Translations under genes and position numbers: made by a program | Source: Bacteroidales bacterium | Lineage (GTDB): Bacteria > Bacteroidota > Bacteroidia > Bacteroidales > ML635J-15 | Assembly: GCA_031275085.1 (NCBI GenBank) | Contig: JAISPG010000078.1 | Location: 1-64,000 of the forward strand | Reading direction: 5' to 3' | DNA: 64,000 nt | Shown: positions 34,755 through 43,269 of the stretch, one piece after another | How the letters are laid out: each line of letters begins with the position of its first letter | Numbering within the stretch: the stretch's first letter is position 1 | The notes under the pieces: model-generated | What the model was told of the DNA's origin: nothing | Seen by the model: the letters and a program-made list of their open reading frames with translations, nothing else | The model's database searches: none

Positions 34755-36528
34755 TGTTTTTTGAATTTATAAAGTGAATAAAACGAAGAATCGCATAAAC
34801 CTGATTGATTGTTTCCGCTACAGGATTGACCAATATGTTATCTTTTTCTTCTTTTAATTGTTCAAAAGTTTCAATTCTTTTGTTAAATACATCTGCTTTC
34901 GAATTTATTTCCCCGTATAGATTTAATAATAAGTTTTGAATATCAGTCAAAAGACCAACATATTGCTCATGAACAGGTTCATTGAAATTATTTTCGAAAA
35001 AGTTTTGAAGAATAAGTTTTGAATCTTCATGTTTCAGAATGTAGTTTAACATTGATTCATACCCTTTCAGTTTGTGCATGACGGAGGATAAAAAGTTATT
35101 CTTCTTTTCTTCTTTTTCTTTATCTTCCTGTAAATCCGGCTTTGCATATTTTTTAATGATCTCAAAAAATAATTTGTACGATTTTGCATTTCCTTTATCC
35201 AACATAGCCGTTATTGCCTGTCCGCTATGTTTCTGAATTGTAAAAGCCAAATTGTTTTTTGTAATAAAATCCAGATCATCTTTTTCTATTCCTTTTGAAA
35301 GTAACCAATTTTTCAATTCTCCGTTTTTGGCTTTTCCAAACAATAGATAATCCGCATTCTCCAACGCTTCGAACATTGGAAATTTATGATAGGTTATAGA
35401 AACTCCAAAAGATAAGGTAGGCTTTTTTTCTTTTGCAAGTTTCCCTTCAAAACATTGACCGAAACATGTATCAATATCATTTATCAAATCAAAAATCGTT
35501 TTTCCGTCATAGTAAACAGGAGCAAAGAGCAAAATATCGTCTCCGCCGATAAAAACAGGTTTTCCGTTATAAGCATTAATGATATCAACAACCGCAATAT
35601 TAAATTCCAGAAAAGCTTTATTAATTATTTCCGTTCCGTTTTTTCCTAATACTTTTTTAGCCTTTCCTATATCATCTCCGTCTGCCTTAACGATCGCAAT
35701 ATATTTTTGATAAGGAGCAAGCTGTTTAAGTAATTGTCTGTTTTCTTCTTCTAATGTTTTATGCTCTGCTTTTAAGTTCTCGTTTCTTTCCTTGTTTTTC
35801 TCTTTTTTTATTTTCTCTTTTTTCTTTTCGATTTCATATTCAACAGTAATCATTTCCTGTAAAAAATCACTTCCTTTTTCTATGGCAGAAATTTCCATAA
35901 TAGATGAGAAAAGACGATTCTTGTAATTTTCTCCAAAAGCGTCTTTTGATAGAAAAGAACCTTCAAAACTTGTTATCTTATGATTACCGTCCCACTTGGG
36001 ATTACCATTTACATTCTCAAACAAGGTTTGCAAATAATTTCCTGTTTCTTTTTCGGGACAAGAGTCTTGCATTTCAACAAGATTCATATACCGTTCGCAT
36101 TTCAAAACAATGGTTTCAATGGATGTTTCCGCAAAAGATTTTTCAAAAAAATAAATTTTCAGAAATGATTTCAAGAATTTCATAACCTCCGAAGCATTAG
36201 GCGTCGGTTCTAACAGATTAGCCAAATATTCAGCTATTTTCGACAAAACCGACTCAACATGCTTTGTCATAAAATCAAAATCATCATCCTGAGATTTGAA
36301 AATATATCTGTCGGGAAATAAACCGGCACCGGAACAAGGTTTCCAAATTCTCTCATCCGAAACAAATGGCATAAGAAACTCTCGTTTTCGTTCTCCTTTC
36401 GCAAAAGGTTCAACTATTTTTTTTGCCAGATACGAAAAGAAGTAACTGGCTGCCCATAATTCTTTTGTGCTTTCTGCCAGATTTATTGTTCTGGTAATTG
36501 GGCCTAAAGTAAGGGATATGTATTTCAT
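34747..36528 (-). CDS. cmr2: Type III-B Cas10 (Cmr2), cyclase-type, no HD domain seen
   Basis: 593 residues, short for a Cas10. The first palm motif is VKADGDDIGKA (about 280-290). The catalytic palm has GGDD intact at 328-331 (PVFIGGDDILLFAP), so nucleotide-cyclase-like synthesis of a second messenger from ATP, or ATP plus SAM, should be possible. The N-terminus begins directly with the Cmr2 core (MKYISLTLGPITRTI), and I see no His-Asp pair of an HD nuclease. A charged coiled segment lies at about 230-270. Target DNA cleavage is therefore unlikely, and signalling to a partner effector becomes the likely defence route. The start overlaps the stop of cmr1 as ATGA. Confidence 0.93.
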   Translation of the reverse strand: MKYISLTLGPITRTINLAESTKELWAASYFFSYLAKKIVEPFAKGERKREFLMPFVSDERIWKPCSGAGLFPDRYIFKSQDDDFDFMTKHVESVLSKIAEYLANLLEPTPNASEVMKFLKSFLKIYFFEKSFAETSIETIVLKCERYMNLVEMQDSCPEKETGNYLQTLFENVNGNPKWDGNHKITSFEGSFLSKDAFGENYKNRLFSSIMEISAIEKGSDFLQEMITVEYEIEKKKEKIKKEKNKERNENLKAEHKTLEEENRQLLKQLAPYQKYIAIVKADGDDIGKAKKVLGKNGTEIINKAFLEFNIAVVDIINAYNGKPVFIGGDDILLFAPVYYDGKTIFDLINDIDTCFGQCFEGKLAKEKKPTLSFGVSITYHKFPMFEALENADYLLFGKAKNGELKNWLLSKGIEKDDLDFITKNNLAFTIQKHSGQAITAMLDKGNAKSYKLFFEIIKKYAKPDLQEDKEKEEKKNNFLSSVMHKLKGYESMLNYILKHEDSKLILQNFFENNFNEPVHEQYVGLLTDIQNLLLNLYGEINSKADVFNKRIETFEQLKEEKDNILVNPVAETINQVYAILRFIHFINSKNNE

Positions 36529-37754
36529 ATTTTGAATTGTTTATAAATTGGCTCTATATATTTTTTATATATTCTATGATTTTTATCATTTACACATGTT
36601 GTTATGTCAAATTCCGTAACGAATATTAAATACTCTTCCAAATCGAATTCTGGAAATATTTTTAATTTGAGTTTATCTTCTTTATTTCTAGGATGATATG
36701 TTGAACTATTTATGTCAAATGAGCTGCCTAAATATTCTTTCTCTATCTGATTTGCTATTAAATACACTTTAATTTTATTATTTGAAATTTGAATGGGTTT
36801 AATAGTAAGAGGTGATTTAAATCTTTCTATAAGGTCTTTTCCTTTATCATCTTTCTCAGAACAGCTTTTTGTTATTGTATCACCATAATATAGCCAACTT
36901 TGAGATGAAGATAACCCTAAAAGATCTCTAAATAAATAATCTTTTGAAGGAAATTCGGTGTTAAATGTTCCATCGAATTCAGTTCTTTGTTTTTTCAAAT
37001 CCTTATATTTTGATTTATAATGTTGAAATTTATCACGTATTGTTTTTTTATCCCATTGTTCCTGTTTTGACTTTGCATAATGAAACATTAATGACTTAAA
37101 ATACAATCCCTGTTGATTTATACCACTTCTAAGTGTTTTGTAAAAATAATCGAGATACAAAAACACTTCTTTAAAATAAGCTCTATTTATTTCAATCGCA
37201 ATTTCTTTAGAAAGCTCTATTTCAAAACTATACTTGCTTTTCAGTACAGGATCACCATCAGATATAGGATAAAAACTTCCAAATCCTTTGCTTTGTCTTG
37301 TTCCAAAATTTGTTGTAATAAAAAAATCATTCAGTTGGCTTTTTATATATTCTCGTAAATCAACTTTTAATGTAAATATGTTTATAGTTATCCCTTGGGG
37401 ATAATAAACCATTTCTTTTAGGTTATTGTCATCTCCCATATTCCCAAAAAACATAGGGAAATTATCAAAGACAGGTTTTCCCTTTTGGTTTATTCGACCT
37501 GTATCAATCGAAAAACTGAAAATTTCTTTATCACCTATTGGAGTAAAGTGAAGTTTATAATCTAATGCGTCAACATCTTCATTTGCAATAAGCCAGCCTT
37601 TGTCTTGAACAATTTTTCGGCCTCCTATTCTTTTAATTATAAACTTATCCAACTTCGGTTTTACCTCGCTTGCTCGTAAAGTTGCTCCTTCCTGATCATG
37701 CTGGAAATGTATCAGGGGAGTGTGTTGTTTTAATATTACTGTTAATTTTTGCAT
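36525..37754 (-). CDS. cmr1: Divergent Cmr1-like RAMP protein
   Basis: 409 residues from the ATG at 37754. A TTG eight codons earlier overlaps the upstream gene and is less likely. The N-terminus reads LTVILKQHTPLIHFQHDQEG then ATLRASEVKPKLDKFI, which parallels the Cmr1 start where the RAMP fold meets the substrate. A Gly-rich loop FGTRQSKGFGSFY follows (about residues 153-165). Position (first of the six Cmr subunits) supports Cmr1, but sequence similarity to classical Cmr1 is weak. The symbol therefore rests partly on gene order. Cmr1 sits at the crRNA 3' end of the complex. Confidence 0.7.
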   Translation of the reverse strand: MQKLTVILKQHTPLIHFQHDQEGATLRASEVKPKLDKFIIKRIGGRKIVQDKGWLIANEDVDALDYKLHFTPIGDKEIFSFSIDTGRINQKGKPVFDNFPMFFGNMGDDNNLKEMVYYPQGITINIFTLKVDLREYIKSQLNDFFITTNFGTRQSKGFGSFYPISDGDPVLKSKYSFEIELSKEIAIEINRAYFKEVFLYLDYFYKTLRSGINQQGLYFKSLMFHYAKSKQEQWDKKTIRDKFQHYKSKYKDLKKQRTEFDGTFNTEFPSKDYLFRDLLGLSSSQSWLYYGDTITKSCSEKDDKGKDLIERFKSPLTIKPIQISNNKIKVYLIANQIEKEYLGSSFDINSSTYHPRNKEDKLKLKIFPEFDLEEYLIFVTEFDITTCVNDKNHRIYKKYIEPIYKQFKI

Positions 37755-37764
37755 GGTATTTCGT

Positions 37765-39537
37765 TTATAAATTATCAAATACTTGTTTTAGGTAATTTTC
37801 GGTATTTTTTTTGCTTATTCTATACCAGATATCCGAGATCATAGGACTAACCTGGGTTCTAAAATTATAAATTGTATTCTGAATATCTCTGAGTTCAGAT
37901 TCGGAAGGAATAGACTGCTTTAACTTGTATTTATTTAGAAGATCCAAAACATAATGAATCACATTTGCTTCTTTTTCTATCATATCTTTTTGACCGGATA
38001 TATTTTTGGCTAAATATGTAATTGCAGGTGATATAATGATCAGCATTTTTATCCACTCCTGAAAATTATTTATATGGCATAGAAAAAGATAGAGTAGTAT
38101 TACTAAAAGCAAAACAATAAAGGTAAATGCTCTAAATCCTTTCCGTTGCTTTTGATCCCATACTAAATTTATATACTGGCAGCGTAAAACAGCTATCTGG
38201 TGGGGAAATCCTATGATATATTTTTCCTCATACCAGTTTTTCATATCACTTTTCTTATATTTTGAAGCATATTTGTCGATCGTTTCTTGGTGTGGGAATA
38301 CAGGTGTCAGGATTTTATTTTGAGGCAAATCAAATATCTCAATATCAAATTTTTCTTGAATATTAGCCCCGATAAGGGTTTTATTTTTTTGAATCTTATA
38401 TAGAAAAATAATTGATAAAGATAGAATTAATGAAACAAAGGTAAATATATCAACATATTCATGCATTGATTTATTTAATATATATATGATAAAATAGGCG
38501 ATAGCTGATAATGCTATTATAAAATCAATATACCCATATTTTTTTGCTTTAGTATAAGCCACTCGTTGTGCTTTTAATAACTGGAGGGCTTCCAATGTAT
38601 TTTCTTTTTCTATGATATTGTTATCGTTCATAATAATATTTCTTAATTTATTGTATTTATTATTATTCATTTTCTGCTCTAAGTAATTATATGTGTATGA
38701 ACCCGAATTAATATTCTTTTTCGCTACTTCATAATCTTTTGGAACTGTTTTAGGTGAAAGACTATTTGTTGAAATTACCTGATTCCGTATCAGATGAAGT
38801 TCCTTTTTAGCCTCAAAAATATTATTGTCACCAGAAAAATCCGTTTTCCAATTCTTACACTTTTTATAAATAGTATTGTATTCTTCCGCAAATCGTCTGT
38901 GGTTCATCGCCTTACCACTATAATCTTTGATTAATGGCCATAAAGTAATACATGCGCCTATAAGAGTTATAACATGGCTTATCCAATTATATTCAAAATT
39001 AATCCATAATGATATTGAAAACAATAAGCCGGATAATCCTATGAGTGTTATTATAAATCCCCAAAACAACAAAATATTATACAATCTGTCATTTCTTTCG
39101 GCTGCTGCATATTGAGTAGCTTTTGCATATTCAACATCTTCTGTATGTCTTTTTATTTCTTCTTCCAGTATAAAATAATAATCATTTGTTGTTGTTATTA
39201 TTTCTAGACCTGTCAATTTGAATATAAGATAGTTGGCTTTTTCTCTAAAATTTTCAATTTGTTCTTTTGATATTTCAAAATACTGATCCCAGTCACTTAA
39301 TGTTCCGATAATTTCCATAAAAATTATATCATCGCCAAGATTATCATTCAATTGAATTATGTTTCTTAATGCTTCCCGCGTACTTGAGTATGGAACGACT
39401 TCTTTTTTTAAGTTATAAAATATTGCCGAACGAACAGCTTTCCATAATTCAGAAGCAGATTCCCTGTATAGTTTTTTCTGCACTAATATATTGGCGGCAT
39501 TTACTGTATCTTTTATCTTGTTTATCAATGCATTCAT
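37765..39537 (-). CDS. HEPN-like + SLATT + S-4TM membrane fusion, candidate CRISPR effector
   Basis: 590 residues in three parts. Residues 1-115 are a helical HEPN-like domain (ANILVQKKLYRESASELWKA) without a visible R-x4-6-H RNase motif. Residues 125-255 look like a SLATT domain: a helix with HTEDVEYAKATQYAAAERN, two membrane spans (about 155-178 and 185-203), then HRRFAEEYNTIYKKCKNWK. Residues 290-590 match the S-4TM layout: four spans (about 334-354, 361-381, 469-487, 494-511) with NIQEKFDIEIFDLP, CQYINLVWDQKQRKG and RDIQNTIYNFRTQ. SLATT and S-4TM are both predicted pore-forming effectors of nucleotide-signal immunity (CBASS-type). It overlaps the MNT gene (ATGA) and precedes cmr1 by 10 bp, so it is a true member of the Cmr operon. 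Confidence 0.75.
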   Translation of the reverse strand: MNALINKIKDTVNAANILVQKKLYRESASELWKAVRSAIFYNLKKEVVPYSSTREALRNIIQLNDNLGDDIIFMEIIGTLSDWDQYFEISKEQIENFREKANYLIFKLTGLEIITTTNDYYFILEEEIKRHTEDVEYAKATQYAAAERNDRLYNILLFWGFIITLIGLSGLLFSISLWINFEYNWISHVITLIGACITLWPLIKDYSGKAMNHRRFAEEYNTIYKKCKNWKTDFSGDNNIFEAKKELHLIRNQVISTNSLSPKTVPKDYEVAKKNINSGSYTYNYLEQKMNNNKYNKLRNIIMNDNNIIEKENTLEALQLLKAQRVAYTKAKKYGYIDFIIALSAIAYFIIYILNKSMHEYVDIFTFVSLILSLSIIFLYKIQKNKTLIGANIQEKFDIEIFDLPQNKILTPVFPHQETIDKYASKYKKSDMKNWYEEKYIIGFPHQIAVLRCQYINLVWDQKQRKGFRAFTFIVLLLVILLYLFLCHINNFQEWIKMLIIISPAITYLAKNISGQKDMIEKEANVIHYVLDLLNKYKLKQSIPSESELRDIQNTIYNFRTQVSPMISDIWYRISKKNTENYLKQVFDNL

Positions 39538-39875
39538 ATCTCGATTCCATTTTTTCTTACATTATCTAAAAATTCCGATTCCCCCTTTAAATAAGCTTCT
39601 TCTTTGATAGGATATGCCGTTATCAAAACTCCAGAATCCAAAATAATTTTCTTAAGTATGGATGATATTTTTTTAGAATATTCATAACAATCAATGCTAT
39701 CATTTACAACAATAACAAGATCAAGATCTTTCGCGCAATCAACATTCTCAACATTTTCCTTTTTACTGTTGGAACCAATACTCAACATTTTAATTGGAAG
39801 TGAAAAATCCAATACTCGTTCTTTAAATTCTTTTTTAGCTAATTCAAAATTGTTATTCATAATATTTATATCCAA
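39534..39875 (-). CDS. Small MNT-type nucleotidyltransferase in the CRISPR operon
   Basis: 113 residues with the DNA polymerase beta-type nucleotidyltransferase signature. A G-S pair (Gly34-Ser35 in MLSIGSNSKKE) is followed by Asp50-x-Asp52 in KDLDLVIVV, and the C-terminal ending FLDNVRKNGIEI is typical of stand-alone MNT proteins. A third acidic residue is not obvious in the next strand (GVLITAYPI), so activity is uncertain. MNT proteins often pair with HEPN partners and can attach AMP to them (MntA-HepT). Here the next gene starts with a HEPN-like domain and overlaps this one by 4 bp (ATGA). It follows cas6 by 8 bp. The first ATG (39875) or the one at 39860 may be the start. Confidence 0.8.
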   Translation of the reverse strand: MDINIMNNNFELAKKEFKERVLDFSLPIKMLSIGSNSKKENVENVDCAKDLDLVIVVNDSIDCYEYSKKISSILKKIILDSGVLITAYPIKEEAYLKGESEFLDNVRKNGIEI

Positions 39876-39883
39876 AATATTCT

Positions 39884-40873
39884 TTACTTAATCTTATATT
39901 TCCCCAATCCATACACCAATTCATGTCCTACCCCCAACTCTTCCATAAATTTTAAAAGTGGTATATATTTTTTATAGTTACCTCTGAACGAAAGAGTGCC
40001 AATATACCCTTCCAGCGGAATTCTGGTTTCAGTTCTCTCTCTTATGGTACTTTGAAGGCTAACTTTTTTTATTTCTGCTGACTCCAGTATAAATTTCGTA
40101 GCATCATTTATATATTCTTCAATTTCTTCATCAATTTTTAATGCAGCCTCAAAATCATCAGGATGAGCATAAAGTATGTTCAATTTTGCAAAACGGTAAG
40201 CTGCTGTTCGTACCAACTGATAAAACGAAGGAAATGCATTTGATTTTTCTTGGAAACCGGGATTTTTTTTATCCTTATTTTTTTGTTTTATAAGGCAAAC
40301 CGGTGATTCAAAAACAATATTAATTAATGATCTGGGTTTAATTGTATTATTTTCCTCAAAATCAGAAATATATACAGGGAATAAAAGTTGCCGGGTAAAA
40401 TCTTCGTTTGTTGCAGCTACTATTCTTTTTCCCTTCGGTGATACTTCATAAATATCTAATAGTTCGAATTGCTTCATACCTAAACCGAAACCACGATTAC
40501 ACATGTACCGTAAAGATTCAATAAAATACTGAAAGTATTTTGCAACCGGACCTATAAGAACCAGAGAAAATGATATGATTTCGTTTTTTCTGACCAGGGT
40601 TTCTTCACTGGATATGTTTACAGGATGGTGTAAAAATAAATAATAAGGCAAGGGAAAACCTTTACTCAATTGCTTATATAATGGATGTTTTTCCTCTAAT
40701 GTAAATCTATTTATATATTTATATAAAGAAATATTTTCCTCAGGAAGAAAAGTTTGTTCTGCCGCATAAAGTAAATTATTCCGTAAAACTGCACCTGTCC
40801 ATGCATCAAAATTGGTATCTTCCGTGGCAACTACACGAATATACAAACGATGATAAAATAACGATATACTCAC
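39884..40873 (-). CDS. cas6: CRISPR pre-crRNA endoribonuclease Cas6
   Basis: About 329 residues from a GTG at 40873. The frame is open up to an ATG at 40942, but the longer start would add a Lys/Ile-rich segment and contain the promoter box TATATTTG (40908-40915). The GTG fits the family, whose proteins begin close to the first RAMP strand (FYHRLYIRVVATEDT). The body matches the CRISPR_Cas6 family (PF10040): FDAWTGAVLRNNLLYAAE, CNRGFGLGMKQFEL, and the C-terminal Gly-rich loop VGHELVYGLGKYKI. It cuts the repeat RNA to leave the 8-nt ATTGAGAC handle. First gene of the cas operon. Confidence 0.88.
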   Translation of the reverse strand: MSISLFYHRLYIRVVATEDTNFDAWTGAVLRNNLLYAAEQTFLPEENISLYKYINRFTLEEKHPLYKQLSKGFPLPYYLFLHHPVNISSEETLVRKNEIISFSLVLIGPVAKYFQYFIESLRYMCNRGFGLGMKQFELLDIYEVSPKGKRIVAATNEDFTRQLLFPVYISDFEENNTIKPRSLINIVFESPVCLIKQKNKDKKNPGFQEKSNAFPSFYQLVRTAAYRFAKLNILYAHPDDFEAALKIDEEIEEYINDATKFILESAEIKKVSLQSTIRERTETRIPLEGYIGTLSFRGNYKKYIPLLKFMEELGVGHELVYGLGKYKIK

Positions 40874-40907
40874 AATATTAAAATAAGAAAAATAATATAA
40901 TACCTTA

Positions 40908-40915
40908 CAAATATA
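40908..40915 (-). promoter_or_regulatory. Candidate promoter of the cas operon
   Basis: Minus-strand TATATTTG matches TAnnTTTG and lies about 35 bp before the GTG chosen for cas6. A TTTG at 40940-40943 lies upstream, but with a spacer of 24 bp, longer than ideal. Confidence 0.45.
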
Positions 40916-40942
40916 TATTATTTTTTTAACGATTTTCGCCAA

Positions 40943-41436
40943 ATAGTATTAATTTTTAAAAGATAAAATACTATGTTCATATGGAAAAGGTAAACTAGTA
41001 AGTAAAATGTATCAGATCCGGATTTATCACCTGGAAATTATAGATCAACAATAAACAGTTATAAAAATTCCACTGTTTAACAATAATCTTTCTTATTTAA
41101 TTTACCAATGATAGTTTAGTGCGCCTGGATTTATTATTTACACATAGATATGCCCGTTGTAAATATTTTGTATTTCAATATCTTTATTTTTGGTTTTGAG
41201 CTTTCAAATTTAAGCCCGCTTGAACGGAATATATTTTTTAATATAAAAATTGTTGAAAATAAGGTTATTGATCACCATTTTCATAGCGTACTCATATTTT
41301 ATTTACTAAAACTATAGTGATTTTAAGGTAATTATTTCCTCCAGATCCCTCACAGGAGTTTTGCATAGCAAAACTCCTGTGAGGGACAAGTGCAATTACA
41401 TATCTCAAATCATTTTATATTCAATCAAATACAATA
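40943..41436. other. Intergenic region upstream of the cas operon
   Basis: About 490 bp without a gene. It holds a 41-nt perfect hairpin (listed separately) and a weaker inverted repeat, AAACAGT (41053-41059) with ACTGTTT (41072-41078). The 9-mer TTCCACTGT at 41069-41077 also occurs in the CRISPR leader at 31141-31149. I see no RNA gene. It marks the right border of the CRISPR locus. Confidence 0.5.
41346..41386. repeat. 41-nt perfect hairpin without a T tract
   Basis: Nineteen bases starting TCCCTCACAGGAG (41346-41364) pair perfectly with 41368-41386 around the loop ATA. No run of T follows on either strand, so it is not a standard terminator, although it lies 50 bp past the end of the deformylase gene. 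It could be an RNA 3'-end stabiliser, a REP-like element or the footprint of a mobile element. Confidence 0.7.
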
Positions 41437-42039
41437 TCAATCACACAATTTATCAGTAAACAAAATACCCTGCAAATGATCAAATTCATGTTGAAAAATA
41501 ACAGCATTAAAACCTGATTCTCTGCTGTAACCATCAAGACGTTCGCGAACAAGCTCCCCTTTTTCGTTATTATATTCTACATCTACCCACGGATATCTTA
41601 CGGAATTTCCTGTAATTTCCGGTACAGATAAACAACCATCACCCTGAAAACAAATAGTTTCTTCCGGGTGATTAATTATTTTTGGATTAATAACTACGAT
41701 AATCTCATTTTTTTCCGTATCCGATTTTTCAAGTAAAAAAATATTCCTGGGTATCCCAACTTGTGGTGCTGCAATACCAACTCCTTTCTCAACAATAAGA
41801 GTTTTTTTAAGTCGTTTTATAAACATTTCAAAATCAGGACTATCCCAATCATAGAAATCATGGCTTTTAGACCGCAATAAAATTGAATCCTGCAGATTTG
41901 TAGTTAACAAAACACGGAACGGAGTATATTCATCCGCTTCATTAATTATACTTTTCTCATTTTCAGAAAATTCATACTTTTGGCTACATGAAGACATAAT
42001 AAATAAAGAAATTACGGTAATTAATAATAGTTTTTTCAT
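41437..42039 (-). CDS. def: Peptide deformylase with lipoprotein signal
   Basis: 200 residues from the ATG at 42039 (the upstream TTG is unlikely). All three deformylase motifs are present: GVGIAAPQVG, DGCLSVPE and the metal site HEFDHLQG. Deformylase removes the formyl group from new proteins in the cytoplasm. Here the N-terminus reads MKKLLLITVISLFIMSSCSQ, a lipoprotein signal with lipobox MSSC, which would place the enzyme in the periplasm. It is either a second, specialised deformylase or a protein with another role. About 35 residues separate the lipid anchor from the usual enzyme start. Confidence 0.88.
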   Translation of the reverse strand: MKKLLLITVISLFIMSSCSQKYEFSENEKSIINEADEYTPFRVLLTTNLQDSILLRSKSHDFYDWDSPDFEMFIKRLKKTLIVEKGVGIAAPQVGIPRNIFLLEKSDTEKNEIIVVINPKIINHPEETICFQGDGCLSVPEITGNSVRYPWVDVEYNNEKGELVRERLDGYSRESGFNAVIFQHEFDHLQGILFTDKLCD

Positions 42040-42189
42040 TTTCACAAACAAATATTTAATTTGAAACCTGAATTGTTTTTATATCAATTGAATCATTAAA
42101 ACTTTCAGGATCCAAATCGAACTTCAAAGCAAATAGTAAATAAACATAATAACGCTTCATTATTTTTTGGTTTCAATATTTAAGCTGAT

Positions 42190-43134
42190 TTATATGATTT
42201 TATTTTGTAAATTTCCATTAATAAAACTGTCAATATTATCTCTCACAATATCTAATCTTTTAATCATTGCCTCTTTGGTAGCATAACCTATATGAGGGAG
42301 TAAAACAGTATTCGGAGCAGACAATATCGGATGATCTTCAGGTAAAGGAGGTTCCATTTCATATACATCGATCCCGGCACCGGCAATTTTACCGTCTTTA
42401 AGTAAATTAGCCAATACATTATAATCTATAATCTGTCCGCGGGCTGTGTTGATAATTACGGCTTCAGGTTTCATCTTTGAAAGTAATTCAATTCCTATCA
42501 AACCGACTGTTTCTTTAGTTGCAGGGAGATGGAGACTAATTATATCCGCTCCGGAAAAAACTTCATCTAATGGAAGATAAGAAATAAATCCCAAAGGTTT
42601 TTTAGTTCTGCTGTATGCAATTATTTTACATCCAAAATTGAAAAACATTTGAGCAACAGACAATCCAATCGCACCTGTTCCGACAACACCTACAGTTTTA
42701 CCATAAAGCTCGGTCCCCAGATAATTATTTCGTCCTTTTAGTTCTCTTGTTTCAGAATCCATTTTCGGAATATTCCTTAAAAGACTTAATGTCACTCCCA
42801 TAGTAAGTTCCATAACTGCTATAGTAGCATATCCCGAAGCATTACATACCGAAATTCCGTATTTTTTACAAGCGTCCAGATCAATATGATCAACACCGGT
42901 AAAAGCAACGTTTATAAGTTTAAGATTTTTACATCTCTCAATTATTCCGGAAGTTACAGGAATATTACTTATTGTAAGCACATCCGCATCTTCTGCCCTA
43001 CGGACTATTTCATCCGGAGATTCATTACGGCCTGTGTAATATACAAACTCATTTCCTGATCTCTCAAAATGATCTTTTGTTTTCTGCAACAATACTTCAT
43101 TTACTCCAAGAGGTTCAACGAACACTATTTTCAT
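42190..43134 (-). CDS. D-isomer-specific 2-hydroxyacid dehydrogenase
   Basis: 314 residues from the ATG at 43134. The NAD-binding motif is GKTVGVVGTGAIGLSVA (about 147-163). The substrate-domain and catalytic signatures are NTARGQIIDYNVLANLL (Arg), DVYEMEPPLPEDHPIL (Glu) and LLPHIGYATKEA (His). The enzyme interconverts a 2-keto acid and a D-2-hydroxy acid with NADH. It could act as a lactate, glycerate or hydroxypyruvate enzyme, and the substrate cannot be told. It is a single gene on the minus strand. Confidence 0.9.
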   Translation of the reverse strand: MKIVFVEPLGVNEVLLQKTKDHFERSGNEFVYYTGRNESPDEIVRRAEDADVLTISNIPVTSGIIERCKNLKLINVAFTGVDHIDLDACKKYGISVCNASGYATIAVMELTMGVTLSLLRNIPKMDSETRELKGRNNYLGTELYGKTVGVVGTGAIGLSVAQMFFNFGCKIIAYSRTKKPLGFISYLPLDEVFSGADIISLHLPATKETVGLIGIELLSKMKPEAVIINTARGQIIDYNVLANLLKDGKIAGAGIDVYEMEPPLPEDHPILSAPNTVLLPHIGYATKEAMIKRLDIVRDNIDSFINGNLQNKII

Positions 43135-43269
43135 GCCCAATGTCTTTATATTTTCATCAAAAATAATGATTATATTTTGAAGTTCCGGAGATAAACAAAG
43201 TTTTCTTTTTAATCTTAAAAAAGCAATGCATGAATTACGTAAATTTTTAAATTACTGATAATGTTATAA

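Noticed and set aside
31322-40942. Search for CARF, Csm6, Csx1, CorA, NrN or other known type III effectors
   Set aside because: No such motifs were found. The only non-core genes in the operon are the MNT protein and the HEPN-SLATT-4TM protein.
42056-42160. Minus-strand frame of 34 codons just upstream of the deformylase gene, with a tail (SIDIKTIQVSN) that recalls the LptE N-terminal region
   Set aside because: It is too short and the resemblance too weak to call a gene or pseudogene.
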